Positions 38,073 to 47,809 of a stretch of 56,673 nt of DNA are shown here, piece after piece. Location of the stretch: positions 1-56,673 of the forward strand of contig NZ_CP075400.1 of NCBI RefSeq assembly GCF_023035875.1, given 5' to 3'. This stretch comes from Borrelia puertoricensis (GTDB lineage: Bacteria > Spirochaetota > Spirochaetia > Borreliales > Borreliaceae). Each line of letters opens with the position of its first letter. The stretch's first letter is position 1. The translations under genes were made by a program, and so were the position numbers. The notes below the pieces were generated by a model that was not told the origin of the DNA, did no database searches, and saw only the letters and a program-made list of their open reading frames with translations.

Positions 38073-38719
38073 AAGAAGAATGGATTAAGTAAGAGAATTA
38101 AAACTTAAATATAAGTATACTTATGACTTTATTTTTACTCTTATCTTGTAATACTTCAGGAAAAAATCTTAAAGGGGATGAAGTGGCTAAATCTGATGGC
38201 ACTGTTATTGATTTAGCTAAAATAACTAAGAACATTACAGACACTGTTGCTTTTGCTAAAGGTGTTAAAGATGTTCATTCTTTAGTTAAATCCATTGACG
38301 AGCTCGCTAAAGCTATTGGTAAGAAAGTTGAGGCTGCTGGTGGTGCTACTGGTACTGTATCTAATAAGAATGCTTCTTTGGTGGCAGGAGCATATAATGT
38401 AATAGTTGCAGTAGAGACTAAGTTGGGAGAATTAGAGAAGAAAGTTGGGCTTTCTAGTGATTTGAAGGGTAAAGTTACTGCTGCAACAGCTGCAGGTACA
38501 AAATTTTTGACTGCGTTAAAGGGAGCAACTAATGAGATTGGGCAAGATGAGACTATTGATGAGAATGCAAAAAAAGCTATAAAGAAAGATAATGATGATA
38601 AAACTAAAGGAGCTGAAGAACTTCTTGCTTTAAACACAGCAATTGATGCGTTGTTAACGGCTGCTGATGCTGTAGTAACATCTGCTATTAATGAGCTTAC
38701 AACCCCCGCTAAACCTTAA
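38073..38719 (+). pseudogene. vsp: vsp with alternative signal peptide, start codon lost
   Basis: The vsp body is intact from [19 protein letters not shown] (ATG 38123) to INELTTPAKP, 198 residues. Upstream is the second leader type: GGAAGGACTATAAT, then AAG where a sister copy has ATG (38073), then NGLSKRIK, then one missing A before [15 protein letters not shown]. Both lesions prevent translation of a proper signal peptide; a start at 38123 would lack basic residues and a ribosome site. The central region is nearly identical to the vsp at 36128. Confidence 0.82.
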
Positions 38720-38798
38720 CTAAGGGATAAATTATTATTATAAGATTAGTTTTTAATTAATCGTTATTTTCTTATAAAATAAAGTCTATAAATAATAA

Positions 38799-38828
38799 GC
38801 TAAGGGTTTTCTTCTCTTAGCTTTTTTT
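38799..38828 (+). terminator. vsp 3' hairpin with T-run
   Basis: GCTAAGGG/CTCTTAGC (one G-T pair) then T7, 3' of the vsp ending at 38719. Confidence 0.8.
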
Positions 38829-38960
38829 GTTCTTTTATTTCTTTCTTTACTTCCTTTACTACTTTGTTATACTTCTTTAGATTTCTTTGATTTCTTTTGT
38901 CTTTTAGACCAATATTTATTCATTGATTTTATCTTGTTTTATCTCTTAATAATAACTTAA

Positions 38961-39998
38961 GATTACTTACTTTTACTTCTTAGTTGTGGCAGTGGACAAC
39001 AGTCGGTTGATTCTGCTAAGGGTGGCGGGGCAGCTACAGGAGGGAGCAGTTTAAGTTCAGTTCTAATGGATATAGGTAGAAGTGCTGAGAATGCTTTTTA
39101 TTCATTTATAGAATTACTTTCCGGTACATTAGGCTTTACTGCTAAATCAACTACAAAGAAGAGTGATGTAGCTGGTTATTTTAGTAGCCTAGGTGCTAAA
39201 CTTGGAGAAGCATCAGATGAATTAGAAAAGGTAGCAAAAAAGTCAGAGACAGATGTTGATAAAGGTGGTCTAAACAAGATAATTAAGGATGCAGTTGATA
39301 CCGCTAAGGCTACTTTAATTACATTGAAAACACATTTAGAATATTTGGGACAAGTAGGTGATGCTAACAAGGTGGGTGATGCAGCAACTAATACTCAAGG
39401 AACAACACCAACTGATGTTGAATTAAAGAAAGCCCTGAAGGCTTTGCAGGAGATAGTAAAAGTAGCAAAGGAAAAAGGTGTGAAAGAGCCAGAGGCTGGA
39501 AATGTAGCAGTAAAAGTAGGTAATGCAGATAATAAAGATGGAGTTAAAATATTAGCTACAGATGCAGCATCATCAGTGGGAGATGCGGGTAAAGCCGCAG
39601 CAATAGTATCAAGTGTAAGTGGAGAGGAAATGCTGGCATCAATAATTGAATCAACAGAAAATAAAGCTGTGAAAATATCAAATAATGTAACTGCAAATAC
39701 AACACCATTGGAATTTGCAAAAGGAGGTAATGGAGCTCATCTGGCACAAGATGCAGCGTTAGCGAGTGCAGTGAGTGGAGGTATAGCGTTACGCTCATTG
39801 GTTAAAGATGGTAAACTAGCTTCAGGAGCTGCAGATGGTAATGCTGGAGGAAAAGAAGAGGTGCAAAAAATAGGAATAACAGCAGCAAACAAACTATTGA
39901 GAGCAGTAGAGGATATAATTAAAAAGACAGTAAAGAATGTTCTTGAGCAAGCAAAAGCAAAAATAGATGAAGCAAGAACTCCAAAACCAGCAGCTTAG
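38961..39998 (+). CDS. vlp: class D vlp cassette lacking leader and start codon
   Basis: The frame is open from [19 protein letters not shown], preceded by a stop and vsp 3' DNA. The first internal ATG (39066) begins class D MDIGRSAENAFYSFIELLS. Blocks: KSTTKKSDVAGYFSSLGAK, KVGNADNKDGVKILATDAAS, SSVSGEEMLASIIESTEN, SGGIALRSLVKDGKLASG. The complete class D tail KKTVKNVLEQAKAKIDEART is what the ITR class D copies lose by frameshift. No internal lesion. A start-less donor cassette. Confidence 0.83.
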   Translation, partial: DYLLLLLSCGSGQQSVDSAKGGGAATGGSSLSSVLMDIGRSAENAFYSFIELLSGTLGFTAKSTTKKSDVAGYFSSLGAKLGEASDELEKVAKKSETDVDKGGLNKIIKDAVDTAKATLITLKTHLEYLGQVGDANKVGDAATNTQGTTPTDVELKKALKALQEIVKVAKEKGVKEPEAGNVAVKVGNADNKDGVKILATDAASSVGDAGKAAAIVSSVSGEEMLASIIESTENKAVKISNNVTANTTPLEFAKGGNGAHLAQDAALASAVSGGIALRSLVKDGKLASGAADGNAGGKEEVQKIGITAANKLLRAVEDIIKKTVKNVLEQAKAKIDEARTPKPAA

Positions 39999-40041
39999 CA
40001 GTAAACTAGATAGTTAGATTAAATTGCTTAAAAATAAGATT

Positions 40042-40078
40042 AGAAGGTATGCTTAGAGATGTATCTAGGTTTCCTTCT
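40042..40078 (+). repeat. degenerate class D vlp 3' hairpin
   Basis: AGAAGG and CCTTCT frame a weakened stem (AGAAGGTATGCTTA, then TCTAGGTTTCCTTCT), followed by T-rich sequence, 3' of the class D cassette ending at 39998. Confidence 0.5.
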
Positions 40079-40116
40079 TTTTGTTGTAAGGAAAATAATA
40101 AATTAAATAATAAAGA

Positions 40117-41171
40117 AAAAAAGAAAAACATTAAGTGCGTTATTAATGACTTTATTTTTACTTCTTAGCAGTGGCAGTGGCAGTGCTAGTGCTGAGGATC
40201 CTAAAACCACTTTCTTAACTTCTATTGCTAATTTAGGTAAGGGGTTCTTAGATGTTTCTACTTCTCTTTCTGATATGGTTTCTGGAGCTTTTGGTATTAA
40301 AGCTGACACTAAAAAATCTGATATTGGGAAATACTTTTCTGATATTGAAAAAACTATGACATCTGTTAAAGAGAAATTACAAACGGAAGTTGCTACTAAT
40401 GGGAATTATGAGAAAGTTAAATCAGTTGTTGATACCTTTATCACTGACACATTAGACAAGATCGCTGATGGGGCTAAAGAAGCTGCTAAAGGGGCTACTG
40501 GTGATGCTATTGGTAATGCTACTTCTGCTGGACATGGGGCTACTGCTGCTAGCAAGGATTCAGTTGTTTCACTGGTTAAAGGGATTAAGACAATTGTTGA
40601 TGTGGTTTTAAAGAAAGGTGAAGGTGATGCAGGTGCTACTAAAACAGGAGAAGGTGATAAAAAAGATATTGGCAAGTTGTTTGATGGAAAAAAAGATGAT
40701 GCTAAAGAAGAAAATATTGCAAAAGCATCAGCTAGCATTGGTTCAGTGACCGGTGCTGACATCTTGCAAGCTATTGCTAAATCTACAGAAAATCCTAATG
40801 TTGATAATGCTAATGGAATTGAAAAAGCCAAAGATGCTGCTGAGATTGCTATTGCTAAGGCTGTTAACGACAAGAAAGAAATTAAAGAAGATTCAGCAAA
40901 AAAAGATGCAGTTATTGCTGCAGGAATAGCATTGCGTGCAATGGCTAAAGATGGTAAATTTGCTGCCAATGCTGAAAAAGATGCTAATGCAGTTAATGGT
41001 GTTGCTGCTAATGCTGTTGGTAAGACTTTAAGTACTCTTATTATTGCTATTAGAAATACTGTTGATAGTGGATTGAAGACAATAAGTGAAGCACTAGCAG
41101 CTCTTAAACAAGAAGATAAATCTTCAGATTCTACTACACCTGCAGATTCAACAGCTAATGGACGGCAATAA
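40117..41171 (+). pseudogene. vlp: class A vlp with decayed leader and lost lipobox cysteine
   Basis: The frame can be read from a lysine-rich run KKKRKTLSALLMTLFLLLSS, a decayed [10 protein letters not shown] leader with no start codon or GGAGG site. The first usable ATG is 40146 (MTLFLLLSSGSGSASAEDP). The lipobox Cys is Ser here (AGCAGTGGC for AGTTGTGGC), so even with a new start it could not be lipidated. The body is class A and otherwise whole: FLDVSTSLSDMVSGAFGIK (FTS changed to STS), [18 protein letters not shown], tail TPADSTANGRQ. It follows a class D cassette, not a vsp. Confidence 0.83.
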
Positions 41172-41212
41172 TAAGTAATTATCAATAAAACATAACTAAA
41201 TAAAGTCATTTG

Positions 41213-41250
41213 AGGAAAACTATTTCTCTATTCATGAGATTCGTTTTCCT
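41213..41250 (+). terminator. class A/B/C vlp 3' hairpin
   Basis: AGGAAAAC/GTTTTCCT then T4, 3' of the class A copy ending at 41171. Confidence 0.75.
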
Positions 41251-41298
41251 TTTAGTTATGTCTAGCTTCCCCTTGAATAAAAAAGGAGGCACGTGATA

Positions 41299-41940
41299 AT
41301 GAAAAGAATTACTTTATGTGCATTATTAATGACTTTATTTTTACTTATTTCTTGTAATACTTCAGGAAAAAATCTTAAAGAGGATGAAGTGGCTAAGCTT
41401 GATGGCACTGTTATTGATTTAGCAAAAGTAAGTGCAGAAATAAAAGAGACTACTGTCTTTGTGGCAGGTCTTAGAGAGGTGCAGGTTTTAGTTTTTTCAA
41501 TAGATGATCTTGCTAAAGTAATTGGAAAAAAAATTGATGCTAATGGTAGTCTTGTTGATGATTCTAATCATCATGGACCATTGGTTTCTGGAGCATATCA
41601 AATTATAACTTCTGTAAATACAAAATTGAAAGCATTGGAATTAGAAGCTGAGAAATTTGATGGAATGAAGTCTAAGATTGTAGCTGCTAAGACTTTAGGG
41701 GAAGGATTTTTAACTAAATTGAAGACAGCTCATTCTGATATTGCTAAAAACGATGCTCAAGATACCGATGTAAAAAAAGCCCTAGTTAAAGATAATGATG
41801 ATAAAACTAAGGGAGCTGAAGAACTTGGTAAACTAAACGCAGTAGTTAATGATTTGGTAAATTCAGCTAAAGAACTTGCAGAAAATGCAATCAAAAAACT
41901 TACAGTATCTGTCAAAAAGATTTCTACTCAATCAAGTTAA
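41299..41940 (+). CDS. vsp: variable small protein (Vsp), divergent member
   Basis: 213 residues; ATG after GGAGGCACGTGATA; leader [19 protein letters not shown]. After the shared NTSGKNLKEDEVAK the sequence leaves the other vsps: IDLAKVSAEIKETTVFVAGL, REVQVLVFSIDDLAKVIGKK, SNHHGPLVSGAYQIITSVNT, and the tail LVNSAKELAENAIKKLTVSV ending KKISTQSS. It is the outlier of the seven vsps and closer to the general Vsp/OspC pattern. Full leader and frame. The segment KKALVKDNDDKTKGAEEL resembles the vsp at 38123, which suggests local mixing. Confidence 0.92.
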   Translation: MKRITLCALLMTLFLLISCNTSGKNLKEDEVAKLDGTVIDLAKVSAEIKETTVFVAGLREVQVLVFSIDDLAKVIGKKIDANGSLVDDSNHHGPLVSGAYQIITSVNTKLKALELEAEKFDGMKSKIVAAKTLGEGFLTKLKTAHSDIAKNDAQDTDVKKALVKDNDDKTKGAEELGKLNAVVNDLVNSAKELAENAIKKLTVSVKKISTQSS

Positions 41941-42017
41941 ATAATTTAAGTAATGATTCTGAGATTAGTTTTTAATCAATCGTTATTTTCTTATAAAATA
42001 AAGTCTATAAATAATAA

Positions 42018-42047
42018 GCTAAGAGTTTTCTTCTCTTAGCTTTTTTT
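42018..42047 (+). terminator. vsp 3' hairpin with T-run
   Basis: GCTAAGAG/CTCTTAGC then T7, 3' of the vsp ending at 41940. Confidence 0.82.
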
Positions 42048-42174
42048 GTTTCTTTTATTCTTCCTTTACTACTTTATTTTTACTTCCTTTAGATTTCTTA
42101 TGATTACTTTTAGCTTTTAGACTTATATTTATGATTTGATTTTACCTTATTTTAGAACTTAATAATAACTTAGA

Positions 42175-43206
42175 TTACTTTTTAGCTGTGGGAGTGGACA
42201 ACAGTCTGTTGATGCAGCTAATGGTGGCGGGGCAGCTACAGGAGGGAGCAGTTTAAGTGCAGTTCTAATAGATGTAGGTAGAAGTGCTGAGAATGCTTTT
42301 TATTCTTTTTTAGAATTACTCTCCGGTACATTAGGTTTAAGAGTAACTAAAGATACAAAGAAGAGTGATGTAGGGGGTTATTTTAACAGTTTAGGTGCGA
42401 AGCTTGGAGAAGCATCAGAAGAGTTAGAAAAGGTAGCAAAAAAGTCAGAAGGAGAAGGCGCTAAAGATGGACCAATAGCCGTAGCAATTAGAAGTGCAAT
42501 TGATAAAGCTAAGACCACTTTAAACACATTAAAAGAGCATTTAGAGTCTTTAAAAAATATAGGTGATGTTAACAAGGTAGTTGAGGTAGTTAACAACCAA
42601 AACGGAGTAGCAGCAGATACAGAAAAATTAAAAATAGCCCTTAAGGCATTTCAAGGAATAGTTGAAACAGCTAAGACAGAAGGTGTTGAGGAACCAAAAA
42701 AGAGTGGGGTAACATTGGCCTCAAATTCAATAGGAGTTGATGCAAAAGATGGAGCTAGGGTTTTAACAGCAGGTGTTAATGCAGGAGCAGCAACGGGAGG
42801 TAAATCATCGTTAATAGTATCATCAGTGAGAGGTGAGGAAATGCTAGCATCAATAGTTTCGTCAACAGAAGATAATGCAGATACAGGAGTAGCAAATCAG
42901 GCAGATGGAGATACAACTGCGGTGGCATTTGCAAAAGGAGGAAATAATGCAGGTAATCTAGCAAAAGATACAGATAAATCATCAGCAGTAGCAGGAGGAA
43001 TAGCACTGCGTTCGTTAGTTAAAGATGGTAAATTAGCTTCACATAATGATAACAGTGAAAAAGCAGTACAAGGAGCAGGAGTAACCGCAGCAAATAAGTT
43101 ATTAGTAGCAGTAGAGGACGTAATTAAAAAGACAGTAAAGAAGGTTCTTGAGAAAGTAAAAGGAGAAATAGATAAAGCAAGAGCCCCAAAACCAACAGTT
43201 CAGTAA
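42175..43206 (+). CDS. vlp: class D vlp cassette lacking leader and start codon
   Basis: The frame opens at LLFSCGSGQQSVDAANGGG with no start codon; vsp 3' DNA lies upstream. It is uninterrupted for ~340 codons. Class D block: LIDVGRSAENAFYSFLELLS (I for M at the usual ATG, so even the internal start used elsewhere is gone). RVTKDTKKSDVGGYFNSLG, RGEEMLASIVSSTEDNADT and AGGIALRSLVKDGKLASHN follow. The end is KGEIDKARAPKPTVQ. The first in-frame start codon is a TTG at 42715. Donor only. Confidence 0.82.
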   Translation, partial: LLFSCGSGQQSVDAANGGGAATGGSSLSAVLIDVGRSAENAFYSFLELLSGTLGLRVTKDTKKSDVGGYFNSLGAKLGEASEELEKVAKKSEGEGAKDGPIAVAIRSAIDKAKTTLNTLKEHLESLKNIGDVNKVVEVVNNQNGVAADTEKLKIALKAFQGIVETAKTEGVEEPKKSGVTLASNSIGVDAKDGARVLTAGVNAGAATGGKSSLIVSSVRGEEMLASIVSSTEDNADTGVANQADGDTTAVAFAKGGNNAGNLAKDTDKSSAVAGGIALRSLVKDGKLASHNDNSEKAVQGAGVTAANKLLVAVEDVIKKTVKKVLEKVKGEIDKARAPKPTVQ

Positions 43207-43245
43207 TAAGATAGATAGTTAGATTAATTGCTTAAAAATAAGATT

Positions 43246-43281
43246 AGGAGGCAATCTTAGAGATAACTTTAGGATGCCTTC
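43246..43281 (+). repeat. class D vlp 3' hairpin, overlapping the next cassette
   Basis: AGGAGGCAATCTTA and TTAGGATGCCTTCT form an imperfect stem. The ATG inside the second arm is the first start codon of the following class C frame. Confidence 0.55.
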
Positions 43282-44311
43282 TATATTGTATTGTTGTAAT
43301 AAAACTAATGCTGAGAAATTGGATGCTGAAAATAAGAATACTTTCTTAGATTCATTAGTTAAGATAGGTCAAGGATTTCAAGAGGTTTTTGGTATTTTTG
43401 GTAATGCTATTGGTGATGCTTTTGGACTTACAGCAGTTAAATCGGGTGACCAGAGAAGTAAAGTTGGTGAACACTTTAAGACTATAGGTGATGGACTTTC
43501 AACTACTAAGGAGAAGTTAAAAGAGCTATCAGATGAAATATCTGGAGCAAAAAATGCTAATGGGAGTACAATTAAATTAGTTGAGGATGCTATTAAAGGA
43601 GCAAATGATGTTTTTGATAAACTAATTGACTCTGTAACTAAATTATCTGGTGTAGCTAATGATGCTAGCCCAATTGGTGATAATGCAGCTAATGCTGCAG
43701 TGGCTGCTGATAAAGATAGTGTTGAAGCTATTATTAAAGAAGTTAAAGCTATTATTGAGACTGCTAAAGAATCAGGCGTAAAGATTGATTCCGGTAAAGC
43801 TGGTAGTCCAGTGGCTGCTAATGCTCAAACTGATGCTACTGCTGTGCTTACTGCCAATGCTGCTGCTGGTGCTAATGCTGGGCTTAAGCTAGCAGAGGAG
43901 GTATCTAAAGCTGATCCGTGGGCTATGATTGATAAGATCAAAGATTCTAAAACTACGGCTGGGAATCTTAATCAAAATAATAATTATGATGCTGGGGAAT
44001 TGGCAACTGGTACTCCTAATCAAGCTAATGGTTCTAAAGCGGCTACTAATGCAGACCTAGCAGCTGCTGTTGCTCTTAAAGCTATGACTAAGACTGGTAA
44101 ATTTAGTGCTAATGCTGCAGATGATGGCGCAGTTAAAGCTGCTGCTGTAACTGCTGTAAATAAGGTATTAGGAATACTTGATTTGATAATTAGGAAAACA
44201 GTATCAAGCAATCTAAATAAGATAAGAGAAGCTGTTAAGGGAATACAATATTCTGAAACTACTATTGAATCAACTGAAGCTAGTTCTACTCAACCTACTG
44301 TTACTAAATAA
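43274..44311 (+). CDS. vlp: class C vlp cassette fused to a class D 3' hairpin
   Basis: 345-residue frame starting in hairpin DNA (MPSILYCCNKT), then vlp sequence from NAEKLDAENKNTFLDSL. There is no signal peptide; the two Cys in the start are fortuitous. The class C body is complete: [89 protein letters not shown]. It follows a class D cassette, the same pairing as at 12203/11114 and 44429/45619. Confidence 0.82.
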   Translation: MPSILYCCNKTNAEKLDAENKNTFLDSLVKIGQGFQEVFGIFGNAIGDAFGLTAVKSGDQRSKVGEHFKTIGDGLSTTKEKLKELSDEISGAKNANGSTIKLVEDAIKGANDVFDKLIDSVTKLSGVANDASPIGDNAANAAVAADKDSVEAIIKEVKAIIETAKESGVKIDSGKAGSPVAANAQTDATAVLTANAAAGANAGLKLAEEVSKADPWAMIDKIKDSKTTAGNLNQNNNYDAGELATGTPNQANGSKAATNADLAAAVALKAMTKTGKFSANAADDGAVKAAAVTAVNKVLGILDLIIRKTVSSNLNKIREAVKGIQYSETTIESTEASSTQPTVTK

Positions 44312-44346
44312 ATTATCTAATTAAATAATCTAAATAAAGTCATTTA

Positions 44347-44380
44347 AGGAAAACTATTTCTTCATAAGAATTGTTTTCCT
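44347..44380 (+). terminator. class A/B/C vlp 3' hairpin
   Basis: AGGAAAAC/GTTTTCCT then T4, 3' of the class C cassette ending at 44311. Confidence 0.75.
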
Positions 44381-44428
44381 TTTAGTTATATCTAACTTCC
44401 CCTTAGTAAAAAAGGGAAGGACTATAAT

Positions 44429-45528
44429 ATGAAGAATGGATTAATTGAGAGAATTAAAACTTAAATATAAGTATACTTATGACTTTATTTTTACTTCTTA
44501 GCTGTGGCAGTGGACAACAATCACTTGATTCTGCTAATGGTGGCGGGGCAGCTACAGGAGGGAGCAGTTTAAGTTCAGTCCTCATGGATATAGGTAGAAG
44601 TGCTGAGAATGCTTTTTATTCGTTTTTAGATTTACTTTCCGGTACATTAGGATTGAGAGTAACTAAAGATACAAAGAAGAGTGATGTAGCTGGTTATTTT
44701 AGTAGCCTAGGTGCTAAGCTTGGAGTAGCGTCAAAGGAGTTAGAAGAGGTAGTAGTTAAAGCAACATCAGGTGTTGATACAAGCGATGCATCTAAAAATC
44801 CTATTAAAGTCGCTATTGATACTGCTAAGGCTACTTTAAGCACATTAAAAACTCATTTAGATTCTTTAAAAGATATAGGTGATGATAACAAAGTTGTTGA
44901 TGTAACAGTCAGCCAAAGCGGAGTAGCGGCAAATCAAGCTAAATTGGAATCAATATATGATGCATTGAAAGGAATAGTAACAGCAGCTACTACAGAAGGT
45001 ATTGCAGAACCAAAAAAAAGTACTGTAAAAGTAATTAACACATCATTAGGAGGAACTAATCCAGAAAATGGAGCTAAGGTTTTAACATCAGGTGCTGTGG
45101 CAGGAGGAGATGCGGGACTGGAAGCAGCAACAATAGTGTCAACGGTGAGTGGTGAAGAAATATTAGCAGCTATTGTTGGATCTTCAAAGTCAGATGCAGC
45201 TGGAACAATATCAAGCAATGTAAATCAGGATACAAGTGCACTAAAGTTTGCAAAAGGAGGAGCTACTGCATCTCACTTAGCACAAACTTCAGCATTGGCA
45301 GGTGCTGTAAGTGGAGGAATAGCGTTACGTTCATTAGTTAAAGATGGTAAATTAGCTTCTCATTCTGGTAACGATAACAAAGCAGTACAATCAGCAGGAA
45401 TAACAGCGGTAAATAAACTGTTGGTAGCAGTAGAGGATGTAATTAAGAAGACAGTAAAAAATGTGCTTAAAACAGCAAAAGACAAAATAGATGAGGCAAG
45501 AGCTCCAAAAGAAGCAGGTCAGCAGTAA
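44429..45528 (+). pseudogene. vlp: class D vlp with alternative signal peptide, frameshifted in the leader
   Basis: The body is intact (349 codons from ATG 44479): [19 protein letters not shown], then MDIGRSAENAFYSFLDLLS, to KIDEARAPKEAGQQ. Upstream is the second leader type with a good start: GGGAAGG, 9 bases, ATG at 44429, encoding MKNGLIERIK. Then one A is missing (AAAACTTAAAT against AAAAACTTAAAT in the left-arm copy) and translation ends. Restoring that A would give MKNGLIERIKNLNISILMTL into FLLLSC. It is the best preserved copy of this leader. Confidence 0.82.
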
Positions 45529-45564
45529 AATAGATAGTTAAATTAATTACTTAAAATTAAGATT

Positions 45565-45600
45565 AGAAGGCAAGCTTATCTCTAAGTCTGTCTTCTTTTT
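45565..45600 (+). terminator. class D vlp 3' hairpin
   Basis: AGAAGGCAAGCTTA and TAAGTCTGTCTTCT around a 4-base loop, then a T-run, 3' of the class D copy ending at 45528. Confidence 0.7.
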
Positions 45601-45618
45601 TGTTGTAATTTAACTTAA

Positions 45619-46623
45619 GAATTTAAATTGGATGCTGAATCTAAAAATACTTGCTTTGATTCTTTAGTTAAGATAGGTCATGGGTTTTACGAGATTTTTG
45701 GTATTTTTGGTAATGCTATTGGTGATGCTTTGGGACTTACAGCAGTTAAATCGGGTGACCAGAAAAGTAAAGTTGGTGAACACTTTAAGACTATAGGAAA
45801 TGGACTTACAACTACTAAGAATAAGTTAAAAGAGCTATCAGGTGAAATATCTGAAGCAAAGAATGCTAATAGCAGCACAATTGAATCTGTTAAGAGTGCA
45901 ATTATCAGTGCTAGTGATATCTTTGAAAGACTAATTACTGCTCTAACTACACTTGCTGGAGTAACTAATGATGGTGCTGAGATTGGTGATACTGCTAATG
46001 CTGCTGCAGTTGCTGCTGATGAAAATAGTGTAAAAGCTATAATTGAGAATGTAAAGACAATTATTGAGGTAGCAGATAGGTCTGGAGTAAAGATTAATGC
46101 TGGAGATTCTGGTGGTCAAGTAGCCGGTGGTGATGCTACTGCACCTGCTGCACTTGTTGGTAAAGCCAATGCTGCAGCACCCGATGCTAATTCTGGTCCT
46201 GCTCTAGCAGAGGAGGTATCTAAAGCTGATCCATGGGCTATGATTGATAAAATAAAAAATGCTAAGGTTACTGATGCTGCTAATACTGATGACAATAATG
46301 ATGCTGCTACACTAGCTACTAAATTACCTAATGCTGCGAATAAGAATGGTGCGGTTACTAATGCAGACTTAGCAGCTGCTGTTGCTCTTAAGGCTATGAC
46401 TAAGACTGGTAAATTTAGTAATGCTGCTAATGAGGCTGGAGCAGTTAAAGCCGCAGCTATAACTGCTGTAAATAAGGTATTAGGAATACTTGACTTGATA
46501 ATTAGGAAAACAGTAGCAAGCAATTTAAATAAGATAAGAGAAGCTGTTAAGGGAATACAGTACTTTGAAACTACTACTGAATCAACTGAAGCTAGTACTA
46601 CTCAAGCTACTGCTACTAAATAA
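45619..46623 (+). CDS. vlp: class C vlp cassette lacking leader and lipobox
   Basis: Starts within vlp sequence ([23 protein letters not shown] at 45628 is the first start codon). Note TC for the usual TF before DSLVKI. There is no signal peptide; the class D 3' element lies upstream. The body is complete: [71 protein letters not shown], ending [11 protein letters not shown]. The three class D/class C junctions share the residue string TTGTAAT before the cassette. Confidence 0.82.
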   Translation, partial: EFKLDAESKNTCFDSLVKIGHGFYEIFGIFGNAIGDALGLTAVKSGDQKSKVGEHFKTIGNGLTTTKNKLKELSGEISEAKNANSSTIESVKSAIISASDIFERLITALTTLAGVTNDGAEIGDTANAAAVAADENSVKAIIENVKTIIEVADRSGVKINAGDSGGQVAGGDATAPAALVGKANAAAPDANSGPALAEEVSKADPWAMIDKIKNAKVTDAANTDDNNDAATLATKLPNAANKNGAVTNADLAAAVALKAMTKTGKFSNAANEAGAVKAAAITAVNKVLGILDLIIRKTVASNLNKIREAVKGIQYFETTTESTEASTTQATATK

Positions 46624-46642
46624 ATTGTCTATTAAATAATCT

Positions 46643-46707
46643 AAATAAAGTCATTTGAGGAAAACGGTTCTTATGAAAAGAAAAGTTTTCCTCAAATGAC
46701 TTTATTT
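46643..46707 (+). repeat. perfect 23-bp inverted repeat fused to a vlp signal sequence
   Basis: Arms 46643-46665 and 46685-46707 are exact complements. The second arm ends CAAATGACTTTATTT and runs straight into TTACTTCTTGGC, the signal-peptide coding sequence of the next vlp, without any ribosome site between. Confidence 0.9.
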
Positions 46708-47682
46708 TTACTTCTTGGCTGTGACAGTGGTACTACTAGTGCTGAGGATTCTCAGGGTAGATTCTTAAAGTCTGTTATTAGTTTAGGTAATGACTTCTTA
46801 AATGTTTTTACTTCCCTTTCTGATATGGTTGGAGGGGTTTTAGGGTTTAATACTACTACTAAGAAGTCTGATGTTGAAAACTACTTTAAGACTATAGAAA
46901 AAAGCTTAACAACAACTAAGACATCCCTTGAGAAAATTGTTTCTGACATGAAATCTGAAAAGAATCCTAATGCAGAGGCTACTGATACGGCAGTGAAAAA
47001 ACTAGTTAGTGAAATACTTAATAAAATAATTGAAGGAGCTAAGACTGCTAGTGAGGTTATTGGTGATGCTGGCGACCCAATTGGTAATGTTGGTGCTAAT
47101 AATGCTGCTGGTGTTGTTGGGACTGAAGTCGATAAATTAGTTAAGGGTATTAAAGATATAGTAGCTGTGGTACTTAAAGAAGGAAATCCTGAGGCGGGTA
47201 CTGATAAAAAAGCCGAGGATCTTAGCGCAAGAACAGCTAATGGTAATGGTGAAGCAGGTAAATTATTTGCTGCTAATGCTGGTGATGATGCTAATGCAAA
47301 AAAGGTTGCAGCTGATGCAGCTAAGGCTGTTGGGGCTGTAACTGGCGCTGACATCTTGAAAGCCATGATTAAAAATGGTGCTAATTCTGCTGTTGAGGCT
47401 GCCAAGGCTAATGCTAAAGATGGAACTATTGCAGGTGCTATTGCATTAACAGCTATGGCTAAGGATGGTAAATTTGCTGGTCCTACTGCTGATAGTGTTG
47501 ATTATGTTACTGCTGCTAAAGGAGCAGCAATAAGCGCAGTAACTAAAGCATTGGGTACTTTAACTATTGCTATAAGAAATACTGTTGACGTGGGACTTAA
47601 AACTGTTAAAGATGCTATGAAATTTAATTCTACTGATACCCCTGTAACTACTGATAATACAACCTCTGAAACTAAAAAATAA
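46696..47682 (+). CDS. vlp: class B vlp cassette whose start lies in the hairpin arm
   Basis: 328-residue frame from ATG 46696, which is part of the second arm of the palindrome. [19 protein letters not shown] has a lipobox but no basic N-region, and there is no GGAGG site. The class B body is intact ([56 protein letters not shown]). It shares the ALTAMA variant and the [13 protein letters not shown] segment with the cassette at 31531, so these two exchanged or share a source. Confidence 0.82.
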   Translation: MTLFLLLGCDSGTTSAEDSQGRFLKSVISLGNDFLNVFTSLSDMVGGVLGFNTTTKKSDVENYFKTIEKSLTTTKTSLEKIVSDMKSEKNPNAEATDTAVKKLVSEILNKIIEGAKTASEVIGDAGDPIGNVGANNAAGVVGTEVDKLVKGIKDIVAVVLKEGNPEAGTDKKAEDLSARTANGNGEAGKLFAANAGDDANAKKVAADAAKAVGAVTGADILKAMIKNGANSAVEAAKANAKDGTIAGAIALTAMAKDGKFAGPTADSVDYVTAAKGAAISAVTKALGTLTIAIRNTVDVGLKTVKDAMKFNSTDTPVTTDNTTSETKK

Positions 47683-47725
47683 TCACAGAATTAATAACAA
47701 ATACATAACTAAATAAAGTCATTTG

Positions 47726-47763
47726 AGGAAAACTATTTCTCTATTCATGAGATTCGTTTTCCT
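47726..47763 (+). terminator. class A/B/C vlp 3' hairpin
   Basis: AGGAAAAC/GTTTTCCT then T4, 3' of the class B cassette ending at 47682. Confidence 0.75.
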
Positions 47764-47809
47764 TTTAGTTGTATCTTGCCCTCCTGAGGTAATAAGGAGG
47801 CACGTGATA

